Source: Erinaceus europaeus (taxonomy: Eukaryota > Chordata > Mammalia > Eulipotyphla > Erinaceidae). Taken from it: 64,000 bases of DNA. Location of the stretch: the NCBI RefSeq assembly GCF_950295315.1, contig NC_080181.1, forward strand, positions 39,771,375 through 39,835,374, written 5' to 3'. Positions 1 through 11,545 of this stretch are shown here, piece by piece. A program made the translations under genes and the position numbers. The notes under the pieces are model-generated. The model saw nothing but the letters and a program-made list of their open reading frames with translations. It was not told the DNA's origin and ran no database searches. Position 1 is the first letter of the stretch, and each line of letters opens with the position of its first letter.

Positions 1-258
1 CCCTTGTTATCTTTTTGTTGCTGTAGTAGTTGCTGTTGTTATTGATGTCGTTGTTGTTGGATAGGATAGAGAGAATTGGAGAGAGGATGGGAAGACAGAG
101 ACGGGGAGAGAAAGATAGACACCTGCAGACCTGCTTCACTACCTGTGAAGCAACTCCCCTGCAGATGGGGAGCCAAGGGCTCAAACCCGGATCCTTACAC
201 CGGTCCTTGCGCTTTGTGCCACATGGGCTTAACCCACTGCGCCACTGCCCGACTCCCC
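1..258 (-). repeat. SINE-A, cut by the window edge
   Basis: Reverse-complement SINE-A whose tRNA-like head lies at the right end (CCACTGCCCGACTCCCC). Box B (rc) is seen as GGGCTCAAACCC. The (AAC)n tail runs off the left edge. Confidence 0.9.
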
Positions 259-565
259 AAGAATGACTTTTATTGGATTTATTGATAAGACTGACCTTTT
301 TTTTTTTTCTTTTGGAAGAATCTTAGTTGCTGCAATTAACACAGCCCTTCCTAGTACGATTTAAATCAGTCTCCAGAACCACTGGTGCCCTATTGGCATG
401 AGCCCTGTACAAAGGGCTGGGCTGGGAGCAGTAATCAGGCTGATGACAGCTCTTCTTTCGATGAAAGCGCTGCTCCAGGGAGCCTCACAACACTGGGTAG
501 AGCTCCATGGGTGGTGGGGTGATGCTATGATATCTTTCTCAACTTTTACCTCTCCTACTTCCCTC

Positions 566-820
566 TTTTTTTTGCCTCCAGGTTTATTGCTTGGGCTTGG
601 TGCCGGCACTAAACATCTACAACTCCAGGCTGCCATTTTTTTCTCCATTTTATTGGATAGGACAGAGAGAAATTGAGAGGGGGAGGGAGAGAGGAATTTA
701 GACACCTGTATTATAGACCTGCTTTTGCTGTGAAGCTGCAGGTGGGGAGCTGGGGACTAAAACCTGGATCCTTGCTCGGGTTCTTGCACTTAGTACTATG
801 TGTGCCACCACCTGGACCCC
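566..820 (-). repeat. SINE-A+, older copy
   Basis: The left end shows the 3' module in reverse (TTTGCCTCCAGG, then GCTTGGGCTTGGTGCC). The body and a degraded tRNA-like head follow and end in CACCACCTGGACCCC. It is more diverged than neighbouring copies. Confidence 0.85.
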
Positions 821-1099
821 ATTCCCACTTTATTTATGCTGAAAAGAATAAAAAGTCGGCTCCAAAAAAATGATATTGTACATGTATGTGGCCCTGGTAT
901 GTCCAATAAGCAAACAAAAAAGAAAATTCTAAGGAGGATACCATTCTTGCTCAGAGTGTCTGATGTCAAACACATGAAGTTAAATTTGCCCTCATTGTTG
1001 CAAAACTCCCATAGCTTTTGAGAGGAGAGGAGAGCAGGCCTTTTTTTTTTCTTGCACCTGACTTTTTTTGGTGGTGTTCACATGTGTTTTAAATTCTTT

Positions 1100-1389
1100 T
1101 TTATTTTTTTAATATTTATTTATTTATTCCCTTTTGTTGGCCTTGTTTTATTGTTGTAGTTATTATTATTGTTATTGATGTTGACATTGTTGAATAGGAC
1201 AGAGAAAAATGGAGAGAGGAGGGGAAGGCAGAGAGGGGGAGAGAAACATAGACTTCTGCAGACCTGCTTCATCACTTGTGAAGCGACTCCCCTGTAAGTG
1301 GGAGCCAGGAGCTCGAACCGGGATCCTTAGGCCAGTCCTTGCACTTTGCGCCACGTGCACTTAAACCACTGCACTACCACCTGACTCCC
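1100..1389 (-). repeat. SINE-A with perfect 16-bp target-site duplication
   Basis: The copy is flanked by identical GTGTTTTAAATTCTTT at 1084-1099 and 1390-1405. This fixes the insertion boundaries and shows L1-type target-primed integration. It ends about 310 bp upstream of the exon at 1704. Confidence 0.95.
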
Positions 1390-1618
1390 GTGTTTTAAAT
1401 TCTTTCCTTTGCCATGTCCTGATCTGCTTTGCGATTAGGTTAGGCAAGCAGAACTCTGGGCAGTCTCCCCAGTTCTTCCCTTCAATACCAACCTAGCACA
1501 AATCAAACAAAGAGGTAATTCAAGAATATAAAGAAGCTAGTTATAATGGGATTTTTTTTTCAAAGATAACACATCAAACAAATTCACTTCAAATACAGGC
1601 AACCTGTTACTGCTATAG

Positions 1619-1849
<231 letters not shown>

Positions 1850-1929
1850 TGAGTCCTCTCATGCTCACTAAAGAGACTCACCACCAAGGCTGCAGTGGTT
1901 TCCATATGAAATATACTGCAGTGACTAGT

Positions 1930-2330
1930 CCAACCACAGACGAGTGGCTAAATAAGTTGTGGTATATATTCCCAATGGAATACTACTCAGCTATTTAAAC
2001 TGGTCAGTTCACCTTCTTCACCTCATCTTGGATGGAGCTTGAATGAATCATGTTCAGTGAGATAAACCAGAAAGAGAAGGATGGATATGGGATGATCTCA
2101 TTCATAGACAGAAGCTGAGAAATAAGACCGGAAAGGGAAATACAAAGCAGAACTTGGACTGGGTTTGGTATATTGCACCAAAAGTAAAGGACTCTGGGGC
2201 GGGGGTGGGAGGCTTCAGGTGCTGGTGCATGATGGTGGAGGAGGATCTAGGCTGAGAAATTTTACACACGTACCAACAACTGTATTTACTGTTGATTGTA
2301 AACCATTAATCACCCCCCTCAAAAAAAAAG
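1930..2330 (+). mobile_element. L1-short 3' end, 5'-truncated
   Basis: It begins in the C-terminal end of ORF2 (GAGTGGCTAAATAAGTTGTGG, then AATGGAATACTACTCAGC) and runs through a short G-rich 3'UTR to ACTGTTGATTGTAAACC and a short A-run. It lies directly after the exon at 1704-1841. Confidence 0.85.
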
Positions 2331-2383
2331 TATTGGAACACCTAAGGACACATCACTAGCAGTGATCCATCATCTTAGCTACC

Positions 2384-2723
2384 ACTTTTTTTTTTTTTGC
2401 CTCCACGGTTGTTACTGGTCTTGGTGCTTGCACTACGAAGCCATTTTCCTAGAAGCCATTTTCCCCATTTTGTTGCCCTTGTTGTGGTTATTGTTATTGT
2501 TGCTATTGCTGTTGGTGTTGTTGGATAGGACAGAGAGAAATCAAGAGGGGAGGGAAAGACAGAGGGGGAAAGGAAAGACACCTGTAAGACCTGCTTTGCC
2601 GCTTGTGAAGTGATCCTCCCGCCCCCTGCAGGTGGGGACCCAGGGGCTCGAACTGGGATCTGTGTGCCTGTCCTTGTGCTTTGCACCATGTGTGCTTAAG
2701 CTGCTACACTACTGCCCAGTCCT
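2384..2723 (-). repeat. SINE-A+
   Basis: The poly-T and GCCTCCACGG (reverse 3' module) are at the left. The module carries an extra copy of the AGAAGCCATTTTCC segment. The head ends near ACTACTGCCCAGTCC. Confidence 0.88.
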
Positions 2724-2934
2724 CCTGAATGATACTGATAGGTTTGGGTAGGTAGAGAGGATCCCTTGACAAAAGCTCTCTAGGGCTGACTATCTGAAAG
2801 TCAAAAAGCTATGGTGAACTTTACCTACCCATATTTGAGGATATGAGTAAAGCTTATTTCTGGGCAAACAGGAAGTCATTGGTGGTCATGCAGGGATGAA
2901 AAGTGGGAGAGAATGCAGAGTGACAGGATGGAGC

Positions 2935-3545
2935 AAGGTGTTCCAAGCCAATAATACAGAGAAAGGATAGATGTTGTTAAAATTCAGAGGCTCCAGCTGG
3001 CCGGGCTAGCTTCACGGGCGGGTAACAGAGACAACCAGAGACATACGGCTGGGCAGGGAAGCTGTATTTCTTTATTCAGGAACAACGATTCATAAACTAA
3101 ACCAAACTAATCACCAAACAGAACTCTGCTGCCTCTTTCCCCCACGGCAGCGCCAAGCACTCTCGAACTCTGGGGTTCCTTGGGGCAGGGCCAAGCGGGC
3201 CCGCGAAACTAGCAGGACTGAACCAATTTTCTTGGCGGGGGAGAGCTAGAACAACCCAATGTAAAGCATACAACAGATAGAGATAGTTATTTTGCTTTCA
3301 AATAGGATAGACTTGAAGGCAAAAAAGGTAATAAGAAACAGAGATGGACATTACAAAATGATCATAGTATCAATCTAGCAGAAAGATACAACTAACCATC
3401 ATAAATATATATGTTCTCAAAACAGCTGCACCCAGATCTATGAAAACAAGCATTAACTAAAATTAAAATAGACATTGAAAACAGTGTAATAGTATTAGGA
3501 GATGTTAGCATGCCACTCACAGTAAAAGGCCAGTCATTGGGACAA
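2935..3545 (+). mobile_element. Ancient L1 ORF2 fragment, split by a solo LTR
   Basis: The left part (TTCCAAGCCAATAATACAGA) and the right part (AGGCAAAAAAGGTAATAAGA, then CATAAATATATATG and AATAGTATTAGGAGATG) read as one diverged stretch of L1 endonuclease/RT-region sequence once 2972-3275 is removed. The match is from memory of L1 sequence and is not aligned. Confidence 0.6.
2972..3275 (-). mobile_element. Solo LTR of an endogenous retrovirus, 304 bp, with 6-bp target duplication
   Basis: The block begins TGTTGT and ends ACAACA, so it has the TG...CA ends of an LTR with a 6-bp inverted terminal repeat. It is flanked by GATAGA at 2966-2971 and again at 3276-3281. A polyadenylation signal (AATAAA, minus strand) lies at about 3070. 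It is followed on the minus strand by a CT/GT-rich end (GTCTCTGGTTGTCTCTGTTA), so the LTR reads on the minus strand. A 6-bp duplication suggests a class II (betaretrovirus/IAP-like) element. No internal viral genes are present. It is more GC-rich than the AT-rich intron around it. Confidence 0.85.
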
Positions 3546-3647
3546 AAATGAAAAAAATAAAATAAATAAGATGGAGGGGACTGAAAAAGTGTATGGGGGG
3601 AAAGGGATAATTGTTAGAATTATAGAATTATAGAAGTTAGAAGCCTT

Positions 3648-3795
3648 TGTATCCCAGATGACTTAGTGGTTAAGCACAGGACTTGCAAGCATGGAATCTC
3701 AGATCAGTCTCAGGCACCTCATATGCCAAAGATGCTCTGATTCTTTCTCTTTCATGAATAATAATAATAATAATAATAATAAATTTAAAAAATAA
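3648..3795 (+). repeat. SINE-D with (AAT)n tail
   Basis: The tRNA-like head TTAGTGGTTAAGCACAGG is followed by a degenerate box B (ATCAGTCTCAGG), TTCTTTCTCTTTCATG and a run of AAT repeats at 3758-3782. Confidence 0.7.
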
Positions 3796-3799
3796 AAAA

Positions 3800-4945
3800 A
3801 AGTAAGAGAACTTCTCCCTGTCTGGGATATCCATCAGTCTTGCTGGTCCAGGAACATGAAGGTGAGTTAATGATGTCCCTTTTGACATAATCAACTGCTC
3901 CTGGCCCTGACTGAGTAAGGCAGCCCCCTCTGAGATGTCATTGGCATCTTTTCTGTCACTGTTCTAAAACTTCCTTTTCTTCTTTCCATCCTTGCTGGAG
4001 TTTTTATCAACTTACAGCCAATTATATTTTATTGTGTGCAGCATTTTTTCTTGGTCCCTATGCCTTTTTACTGAGTGCTGCACAGTGCGAATTACGACGA
4101 TGAAGGAACGCTCTTAGAAAACTGTAAAGAATCAGAACAGGCCCACACTTTGAGTTGAAAATGCTAAGGACTTCCCACCCCACTTTTCTCCTATAGATAC
4201 AGCTTTAATAACAGAAGTGGGTGAGGAAGGGTTTCTCCTGATCCTGCTCCGTGAGAACCTTCAAGAAGCCTAAAGACATGTATTCTCTGTCTCCATCCTT
4301 TGACTTGACTGTCTGTGAACTACAGCCACCACCTGTCTCTCATTGCTGGTCTCCCTTTGCCTCATTGTACAGCTAAAACTAACTGCCACTTTGCTATGGT
4401 AAAGTTTTCTGACCCTGCTCTTCTTATGCTCTGCCTCCCCAGACTGGGCTAAGTGGGTATGCTGCATGGCTGTGTCCTCAGGAATCCTGTGGTCACGGGA
4501 TACCCACCACACCCTGACTCTGTGTAAAGCTAGCAAGCCTGAGGTGCCAGGAGTAGTCACAGGAGAGAGGAGTGGTGAGTCACATGCCAGCTTCCCTCTT
4601 CTGTACCCAGCAGAAACAATGAGTGTAGGCAAAATCTAAATGCTTCATTCACCAGTCAGACACATTTAATGCATTGTCTTTTATCTGCTCTTGCATGAGG
4701 TCCTGCAAATGTACCCAGAGTGGGACTTCCCATCGGGTGGGCAATGAAAGCCAGGAGGAACCTGGCCTTGAGACCAGGCTCCCACAATCAAGAACATCAC
4801 TCTGCACTGCATACAATGATATTGTCTGTACAGTTGGATACAAGCCTTTACAGTTGATGTGAGGTAAAAAGGCCTTCTGAGAACACAAGGGTAGCCTTTT
4901 CTCTCTGCACCTTCAAGGTCCTGCCTGCATTTAAGATCAGACTAT
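3800..4945. other. Intronic single-copy sequence, nothing recognised
   Basis: About 1.1 kb without a recognisable repeat or gene. A 120-codon minus-strand open frame at 4270-4632 has no recognisable domain and no sign of being coding. Confidence 0.6.
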
Positions 4946-4946
4946 T

Positions 4947-5280
4947 GGGGGTTGGTTGGTGGTGCAGCGGGTTAAGTGCACATGGCACAAAGCGCAAGGA
5001 CCAGCGTAAGGATCCCGGTTCGAGCCCCTGGCTCCTCACCTGCAGGGGTGTCGCTTCACAGGTGGTGAAGCAGGTCCCCCCATCTGTCTTCCCCTCCTCT
5101 CTCCATTTCTCTCTGTCCTATCCAATAACAAATGACATCAACACAACAACAATGACCACAACAAGGCTACAACAACAAGGGCAACAAAAGGGGGGGAGAT
5201 GGCCTCCAGGAGCAGTGGATTCATGGTGCAGGCACTCAGCCTCAGCAATAACCCTGGAGACAAAAAAAGAAAAAAAACCC
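4947..5280 (+). repeat. SINE-A+
   Basis: Near-complete head (GGTGCAGCGGGTTAAGTGC, box B GGTTCGAGCCC), body, CAAGGGCAACAAAAGG segment and 3' module (CAGGAGCAGTGGATTC), ending in an A-rich tail. Confidence 0.93.
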
Positions 5281-5282
5281 AA

Positions 5283-5910
5283 ATTATTAGTGATATAATA
5301 ATGATCAGCAAGATTGTAAGATAACAGGGGTACAATTCTATACAGTTTCCTCCAACAGAAGTCCCTGTCTCATCCCCTCTTTATCTTTCTTGCTCTTTAT
5401 GACTCCATGGGGGTAAGGACCAAAATTGTTTATGGGGTACAGAAGGTGGGAGGTCTGACTTCTGTAATTGCTTCTCCATTGGACAAGCACATTGGCAGGT
5501 TGATCTATACCCCCAGCCTGTTTCTTTCCTTAGTGGGGTAGGGCTCTGGAGTGGTGAGACTTTGGGATTCACTGATGAGATTATCTGTCCAAGGAAGTCA
5601 GGATGGATCAAGGATTTCAGGATGCCCAGGGAAGTAGCATCTGCAATTTGATGTCCAAAAGGCAGTAAGATATAAAGCAGGACAAATTGTTTAATAAACA
5701 GGAACACAAAGATAGGAATAGAGCAGATGAAATTAGAGGTCTTCACGTAGGAAGAAGCTGGGAAGTCTATTCTGGGTATGTCCCAAGGGGCCCATGACTT
5801 TAGTAATTTTTGCCTGAGCCTGACAGCTAACATGCAGATGAATTAAAAATAGACTGGGAAGATGGCGTCAGGGTTGAGAATACAACTAGAATGCTGTATT
5901 GGGACAGTGA
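5283..5910 (-). mobile_element. L1-long 3'UTR fragment, 5'-truncated
   Basis: Antisense copy of the distal L1-long 3'UTR. Landmarks are GATAACAGGGGTACAATTC, CAGAAGGTGGGAGGTCTG, GGGAAGTAGCATCTGCAA and CTAACATGCAGATG. It starts immediately after the preceding SINE tail. Its right limit is uncertain and could extend to about 6080. Confidence 0.8.
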
Positions 5911-6221
5911 GTAGCTTCCAAACATGAAAAATATATATAAATACCATCTGGGCTAGGCCCCATATATATTTCTGTTTAGCATAGAAGCTTGTCTGTCATC
6001 TGAGTCCCTGTCCGTCTGAGCTCACAGTCCATGGTCACAGCTGGGAACTTTCTAGGCTTTTCTAGAAAATTACAGGTGTGGCCCCTAAGGTGCTGACTTG
6101 AGGCTCTTACTGCATTTGCATGTAGCCTCACCAGCAAGTTTGAGTACTGGTGGAGGGTGCAAGTATTTTTCCATGGTAATTGCGAGAATTAAAATGGTAC
6201 TTCCGGGGAGGTGGGTAGAGA

Positions 6222-6500
6222 GGGTAGGGCACTTCAGGTAGCTCACCTGGTAGAGTGCACACATTACTGTGCACAAAATCCTGGGTTTGAGTCCCAGATC
6301 ATCACCTGGAAGAACTTGTAGGAGGGAGCTCCACTAGTGGTAGAATAGTGTATGATCTCTCTCTTCTCTCTGTCTTTTACCTTCTATTTTGAGAAAGAAA
6401 AGAAAAAAGAATGGTCACCAAGACTGGTGGAGTTGTGTAGACCCTAAGCCCCAGTAATAACTCTGGCAGCAAAAACAGCAGCAACAACAACAAAAAAGTG
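6222..6500 (+). repeat. SINE-D carrying the shared 3' module
   Basis: Head TAGCTCACCTGGTAGAGTGC and box B GGTTTGAGTCCC are followed by a divergent body. The same 3' module as SINE-A+ is then seen (GCCCCAGTAATAACTCTGG), with a CAGCAACAACAAC tail. Confidence 0.75.
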
Positions 6501-6736
6501 GGGAGGGGAGTGGGGAGGGTTTCTTGAATCTTCTTGCTCAAAAGCACTCAGCTGCACTTTTTGTCAGTGTGGTGTTTCCCTTTCTTTTCCTTAAAAACAA
6601 ACAAACAAACAAAATAGATGTTGTTAAGTAGTGTTGTCTTATAACATTAGCTAAAACATCCGTCTTTTAAATCCATGTTTGTCATATAATTGGTTCACCA
6701 CTGGAATTCTTTTATTCCCCATAAGAATTACCGTTT

Positions 6737-7037
6737 TGGTTTTTTTTTTTTCTGTCCTCCAAAGTTATTTCTTGGGGCTCGGTCCCTGCACTACAAATGC
6801 TCCCTGGAAGCCTTTTTTATTTACACCCCCCCCCCCATTGGATAGAACAGAGAGAAATTGAAAGGGAAGAGGAAGACAGAGGAGGGAGAAAAAGATAGAT
6901 GTCTGCAGATATGATTTATGGCCTGTGGGACAAACCCCCTGAAGGTGGGGAGATAGAGGCTCGAACTGGGATCCTTGCCTGGATCTCTGTGCTTCATACT
7001 ATATACACTTAACTCAGTGTGCCACTGCCTGGCCCCC
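6737..7037 (-). repeat. SINE-A+, diverged
   Basis: Reverse 3' module (GTCCTCCAAAGTTATTTC), a run of 11 C's replacing part of the body near 6826-6836, and a head ending in GCCACTGCCTGGCCCCC. Confidence 0.85.
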
Positions 7038-7261
7038 AAGATTTACCCCTTTTTATCTCCTTACCACCAATCATTCTGGAAGCAACTAATTTAGTTTTAC
7101 AATAAAACTTTCATTTTGTTTAGCTTTTTTTTTTTTACATCTTTATCGTGTTAGCAAGATCCTATGGTGTGATGGTGTATTTATTTGTCTAATTTAGTTC
7201 ATGAAACAATTATTTCAGTAAACTTTTAGGTTCACCCATGTTACAAATAACAGGAATTCAT

Positions 7262-7480
7262 CTTTTTTAATTATTCTTTTTAATTTTTTAAAATATTTTT
7301 TGTTTATTGAACAGAGACAGGGAAAAATTGAGAGGGTAGAGGAAGATAGAGAGGGAAAGACACAGAGAGACACCTGCAGCCCTGTTTCACTACTCGTGAA
7401 GCTTCCCCCGTGCAGGTGGAAACCAGGGGCATGAACCCAGGTCCTTGTGCATTATAATGTAACTGCAACCCTCCCCTTTT
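7262..7480 (-). repeat. SINE-B, 5' head truncated
   Basis: Antisense body with CCTGCAGCCCTGTTTCACTAC, GAAGCTTCCCCC and box B region CATGAACCCAGGTCC. The first ~35 bases of the head are missing. Confidence 0.8.
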
Positions 7481-7614
7481 TTATAGTGAGCAGTATTTTA
7501 TTCATTACTAATCTGTCAATGGGTTTTAAGTTGGCATCCAGCTCCTGGATATCTTTAATAAAACAATAGTGGGCATAGGAGTGTATTTATCTCTTCAAAT
7601 TAATGATGGTGTTT

Positions 7615-7732
7615 ACTCAGGTGAGGCAAGAAAGAACAAGAATACTCTGGTACATGTGCAGCCGGGGATTGAACTGAGGACCTCATGCTTGAAAGTCCAA
7701 TGCTCTATTCACTGCACCACCTCCCGGACTAC
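7615..7732 (-). repeat. SINE-D fragment
   Basis: Antisense tRNA-like head with box B (rc) GGGATTGAACTGAGGACC and box A region CTATTCACTGCACCACCTCC. Confidence 0.65.
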
Positions 7733-7744
7733 AACCCCTTAACT

Positions 7745-8330
7745 TTTTTTAAATTTTTATTTATAAAATAGAAATATTGACATCAACACAATTCTCACCA
7801 CCAGAACTCTGTATCCCCTCCCTTCCCTTGATAGCTTTCCTATTCTTTATCCCTCTGGGAGTATGGATCCAGAGTCATTATGGGGTGCAGAAGGTGGGAG
7901 GTCTGGCTTCTGTAATTGCTTCCCTACTGAACATGAGCATTGGCAGGTCAATCCATACTCCCAGCCTGTCTCTGTCTTTCCCTAGTAGGTCAGGGCTCTG
8001 GGGAGGCAGGGCTCCAGGACACATTGATGGGGTTGTCTGTCCAGGGAAGTCAGGTTGGCATCATGGTATCATCTGGAACCTGGTGACTGAAAAAGAGTTA
8101 AGATATAAAGCAGAACAAATTGTTGACCATGAACCTAAAGGCAAGAATATTGCAGATGAAGATTTGGGGTCTCCATTTTGGAAAAAGCTTATAGGTCTAT
8201 TTTAGGTATATTCCAAGGGCCCATGACTTTACTAGTTTTTGCCTGCTCCTAACAGCTAACATGCAGGTGGACCCAAGTTATTGTCTGGAAAGATGGTGTC
8301 ATAGTTGTTTTCTAGGTAATATCCATTCTC
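7745..8330 (-). mobile_element. L1-long 3'UTR fragment
   Basis: Antisense distal 3'UTR with CCACCAGAACTCTGTATCCC, CCTCTGGGAGTATGGATCC and GAACCTGGTGACTGAAAAAG. The 142-codon open frame at 7777-8205 lies wholly inside this UTR and is not a gene. Confidence 0.82.
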
Positions 8331-8656
8331 ACAAATGGAAAGTGATATCTCTTTGTTGCTTTGGTTTGCATTTTCCTAATAACAAGTCTTCCTTGTTAGT
8401 AGTGATGTGGTAGAAAATAGCCCACCAAAAAATGAATGCACATGGGGTTTGCTTGGACCAAGTAGGACTGATAGACTTTGTGGTCTCAAAGATGGCCCTT
8501 CAACAGATTACATGCTTACTTGGAGTCAACTGTCAGAATTTAAGTTTGAACTAAAACTTGCTAGCAGTTGTAACCTCCTCAAACCTTGGGATATTAAAAG
8601 TATTTGTTTGTTAGGGTTGTTGAGATTATTGCATTTTTGTATAAAAACCACCGATT
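8331..8656. other. Intronic sequence, nothing recognised
   Basis: About 325 bp of AT-rich sequence. I see no repeat family or gene signal. Confidence 0.5.
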
Positions 8657-8842
8657 AGGGATGAGGTTATACTTACCAGGTGGAATGCATAAATTATCGT
8701 GCATTGGGGCCAGGATTTAAGACCCAACACCACATGAGAACATTAAGATAGCACTAAAGTAAGCTCCATGATGATGGAATAGAGATATGATATATTCTTC
8801 TTTCTGCCTCTTTCCCGCTATCTGAAATAAAAAGAAGAAAAT
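8657..8842 (+). repeat. SINE-D, old
   Basis: Degenerate head (ACTTACCAGGTGGAATGCAT) and box B-like GGATTTAAGACCC, then AAGCTCCATGATGATGGAAT and a CT-rich end with an A-rich tail. Confidence 0.55.
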
Positions 8843-9176
8843 AGTTCCTGAAATAGTACTTAGCTCACTCTCATTCATAAAATGTGTGGGATAGTCAATT
8901 AGGCATATATAAAAAATTTTCAGACTTTATGATAGTCTAGAAATACACACTAGTGGCTCGACAGAAATATGCATGTCAGGAAATATATAACATTCTCTTG
9001 CACTTTGGAGCTTGATGTAACTGATAAATCTGTTACAATTACAATTGCTTCTTTAAGAGCAGAGATTGTTTGGAGTTTGTATTCATATCAAATTTGCACA
9101 AAGCCTCTTTATACATGGGTTGAAATTAAGTATACCTTTGCTTAGTAAGTGGGAGCTGTGTTGCATAAGTGCGTTT

Positions 9177-9425
9177 TTTTTAAAAATTTTTCTTTTATAT
9201 TTATTTGTTCCCTTTGTTGTTTCTTTTTATTGTAGTTACTATTATTTTCCTCATTGTTGGATAGGACAGAGAGAAATGGAGAGAGGAGGGGAAGGCAGAG
9301 AGAGGGAGAGAAAGATAGACACCTGCAGACCTGCTTCACTGCCTGTGAAGTGACTCCCTTGTAGGTGAGGAGCCAGGAGCTCAAACTGGGATCCTTATGC
9401 CAGTCCTTGTGCTTTGTGATAAATG
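9177..9425 (-). repeat. SINE-A, head truncated
   Basis: Antisense body (GGATAGGACAGAGAGAAATGG, CACCTGCAGACCTGCTTCAC). It breaks off after CCTTGTGCTTTGTG, so the first ~35 bases of the element are absent. TAAGTGCGTTTT on the left resembles TAAATGTGTTTT on the right, a probable imperfect target duplication. Confidence 0.85.
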
Positions 9426-10019
9426 TGTTTTAGAAGCATCAGGTTCATGACTGAGTTATTTCATACCAGCAAACAATTAATTCCTACCATGGTTTAGCAG
9501 CAAGTTTGGGAAAATTTATTTTTTCTCTTTACAAAATAAACAAACAAACAAAAAAACCCCCAAAACCTGATCACTCTAACTTCTGACTTTAACTCCATCA
9601 TGCCATATTATAATTTACAACACCTTGTTTTAGCAGTTTGGTTACATATGTCTCCAGGAGTCTGATTGAGAAATAAATTAGCCCAACTTAAAAGTACTGA
9701 AAAAAAAAAAATCAAGTTCAAAAATGATATTGGCTTGACCAAATTTATGCAATAGAGTTAGAAGGACAAAAATTAATTCTCAAGGTACCTGATAAAAAAG
9801 GAACCACTGTCATACTTTTATATGTATCCCAAAATTGGTTTTTTAGTCTTTATTAAAATGATCACTTTCAATTATGTGGCAGGGTTCTCCCAAAACTTAA
9901 GTAGTTAAGGTATCAAACACTGTCTCCAGTGTCTGTGTCAACCACTACTTTACCTGTATGTTTTCTGGATCCTAGATTTTTTTTATGAATAATATTTTCA
10001 AGCAGATTTATTCCTAATG
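9426..10019. other. Intronic sequence with a short (AAAC)n run
   Basis: AT-rich single-copy sequence. An AAAC repeat lies at about 9535-9553. No gene is seen. Confidence 0.5.
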
Positions 10020-10335
10020 TAAATTTTTACTTAGGCTTCAGGTGTGTAAATCAGCTTCCACGTATATAGCCAACACTGAGTTCACCACTACAGGGTTCAT
10101 GCTATTCTCCATCCTACACTTGACTCATTTGACTCCTGATACTCCCATTTAATCCCTCTTCCACTTCCTTGTAGTAAGCACTTATTGGACTTGCATGACT
10201 AGACTTTAGGCCTATTTATGTTTTATTTAGTTTATCTGCTTGTTTTCTCTTCGTAGCATACATGAGTGAAAGCATACAGTATTTGTCTTTCTCCATCGGA
10301 CTTAATTCACTTATCACCCTTACCTTCTTGGTCCA
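10020..10335 (-). mobile_element. Ancient L1 3' end (probable)
   Basis: Diverged antisense L1-like text, best at ATGAGTGAAAGCATACAGTA and TTTGTCTTTCTCC, the usual antisense signature of the ORF2/3'UTR boundary in old L1M elements. Recognised by eye only. 10336-10820 shows nothing clear. Confidence 0.45.
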
Positions 10336-10819
10336 TATTCAGGTTGAAAACTGACTCAGAAACCTCGAGTTTCCAAATATAGGAACACCAGAATTGCCTA
10401 ATCCAATCTTTAGAAATTTATGATGACACGATATGATCTCCCACCCATGGATTAGTCTTAAACTTGGGCACTGGGTTACTCATTCCGCAAACTCATTTAG
10501 ACTGAGCCACTCCCGAACTCCATCCTGTAATGAATTACTTTTCTTGTGTTGGGAATTCAGATCCCTTCACCTCAAACACACATCTAGCTGCAACTTCACC
10601 TCTTTAGTTTAACTTACAAGTATCCCCCACTCGAAGCTTTCATTTAGTTTGTGTTGAACTTTTTTTTTTTTCTCTGCCACTATCACTTATTCTCTTGTTT
10701 TTTCCTAAAGATATTGCACCTGTTATGGACTGCATTTGATATATTTTCTTCCCTTTTTTAAATCTTACATATTTCCTTTCACTTGTTATCCAATTCACTG
10801 CTTCCAGCAGCCTATGTAT

Positions 10820-10972
10820 TTTTAATAGAAATAAAGAGAAATTGGGAGGGAAGGGTGAGGTGGGAGATAGAGAAGGGAAGAGGAGGAGTGATAACTGCAG
10901 CCCTACTTCACCACCTATGAAGCTTCTCCCTTGGAGATGGGGCCCAGGGGCTCCACTGCCGAGCCCCATTCC
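10820..10972 (-). repeat. SINE-B, truncated
   Basis: Antisense body with CTGCAGCCCTACTTCACCAC and GAAGCTTCTCCC. The head region is collapsed to CTCCACTGCCGAGCCCC. Confidence 0.7.
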
Positions 10973-10975
10973 TCT

Positions 10976-11545
10976 TTTTATTTCATTATTTTATTTTATT
11001 TATTTATTTAGGAGAGGGACTGAGAGAAATTGATAGGGAAGAGGAAGAGAGAAAAGGAGAAAGAGACACCCCAGGCACTGCTTCACCACTCGTGAAGCTT
11101 CCTCCCTTGTAGATGGGAACCAGGGACTTGAACCCAGGTCCTTGTACATTATTTTCTTGGTTTTTGTTTGTTTTTGTTTTTGTCTCCAAGGTTATTGCTG
11201 GGGCTCTGTGCCTGCAGTATGAATCCACTGCTCCTGGAGGCCATTCTGTTGACCTTGTTGTTGTTATTGTGATTGTCATTGTTGTTATTGCTATTATTGA
11301 TGTTAGGACAGAGAGAAATAGAGAGAGAAGGGGAAGACAGAGAGGGGGAGAGAAAGACACCTGCAGGCTTGCTTCACTGCCCAGGAAGCGACCCCCTCTG
11401 CAGGTGGAGGACTGGGGATTCAAACCAGGATCCTTTCTCCCATCCTTGCACTTTGCCTCATGTGCACTTAACCTGCTGCACTACGGCCTGGCCCCAGTCC
11501 TTGTATATTGTAACTTGTGCACTCCACTGGCCACCACCCAGCCCT
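10976..11545 (-). repeat. SINE-B, split by a later SINE-A+
   Basis: Antisense SINE-B. Its tail and body lie at 10976-11150 and its head resumes at 11497 (TGTAACTTGTGCACTCCACT) and ends at CCACCCAGCCC. The interruption is the element at 11151-11496. Confidence 0.85.
11151..11496 (-). repeat. SINE-A+ nested in SINE-B
   Basis: Complete antisense SINE-A+ flanked by GTCCTTGTACATT (11138-11150) and GTCCTTGTATATT (11497-11509). This is a 13-bp target duplication of SINE-B sequence with one mismatch. Confidence 0.92.

Noticed and set aside
4270..4632. 120-codon minus-strand open frame
   Set aside because: No recognisable domain and no splice context. This length can occur by chance in 64 kb.
4947..5100. 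tRNA-like heads with good box A and box B
   Set aside because: They are SINE promoters. The cloverleaf is degenerate and followed by SINE body in every case, so they are not tRNA genes.
7777..8205. 142-codon open frame with relatives at 35230-35502, 49899-50105 and 56918-57265, tempting as a gene family
   Set aside because: All lie antisense in the distal L1-long 3'UTR. The similarity is due to the repeat, the frames differ in length, and several copies are broken.
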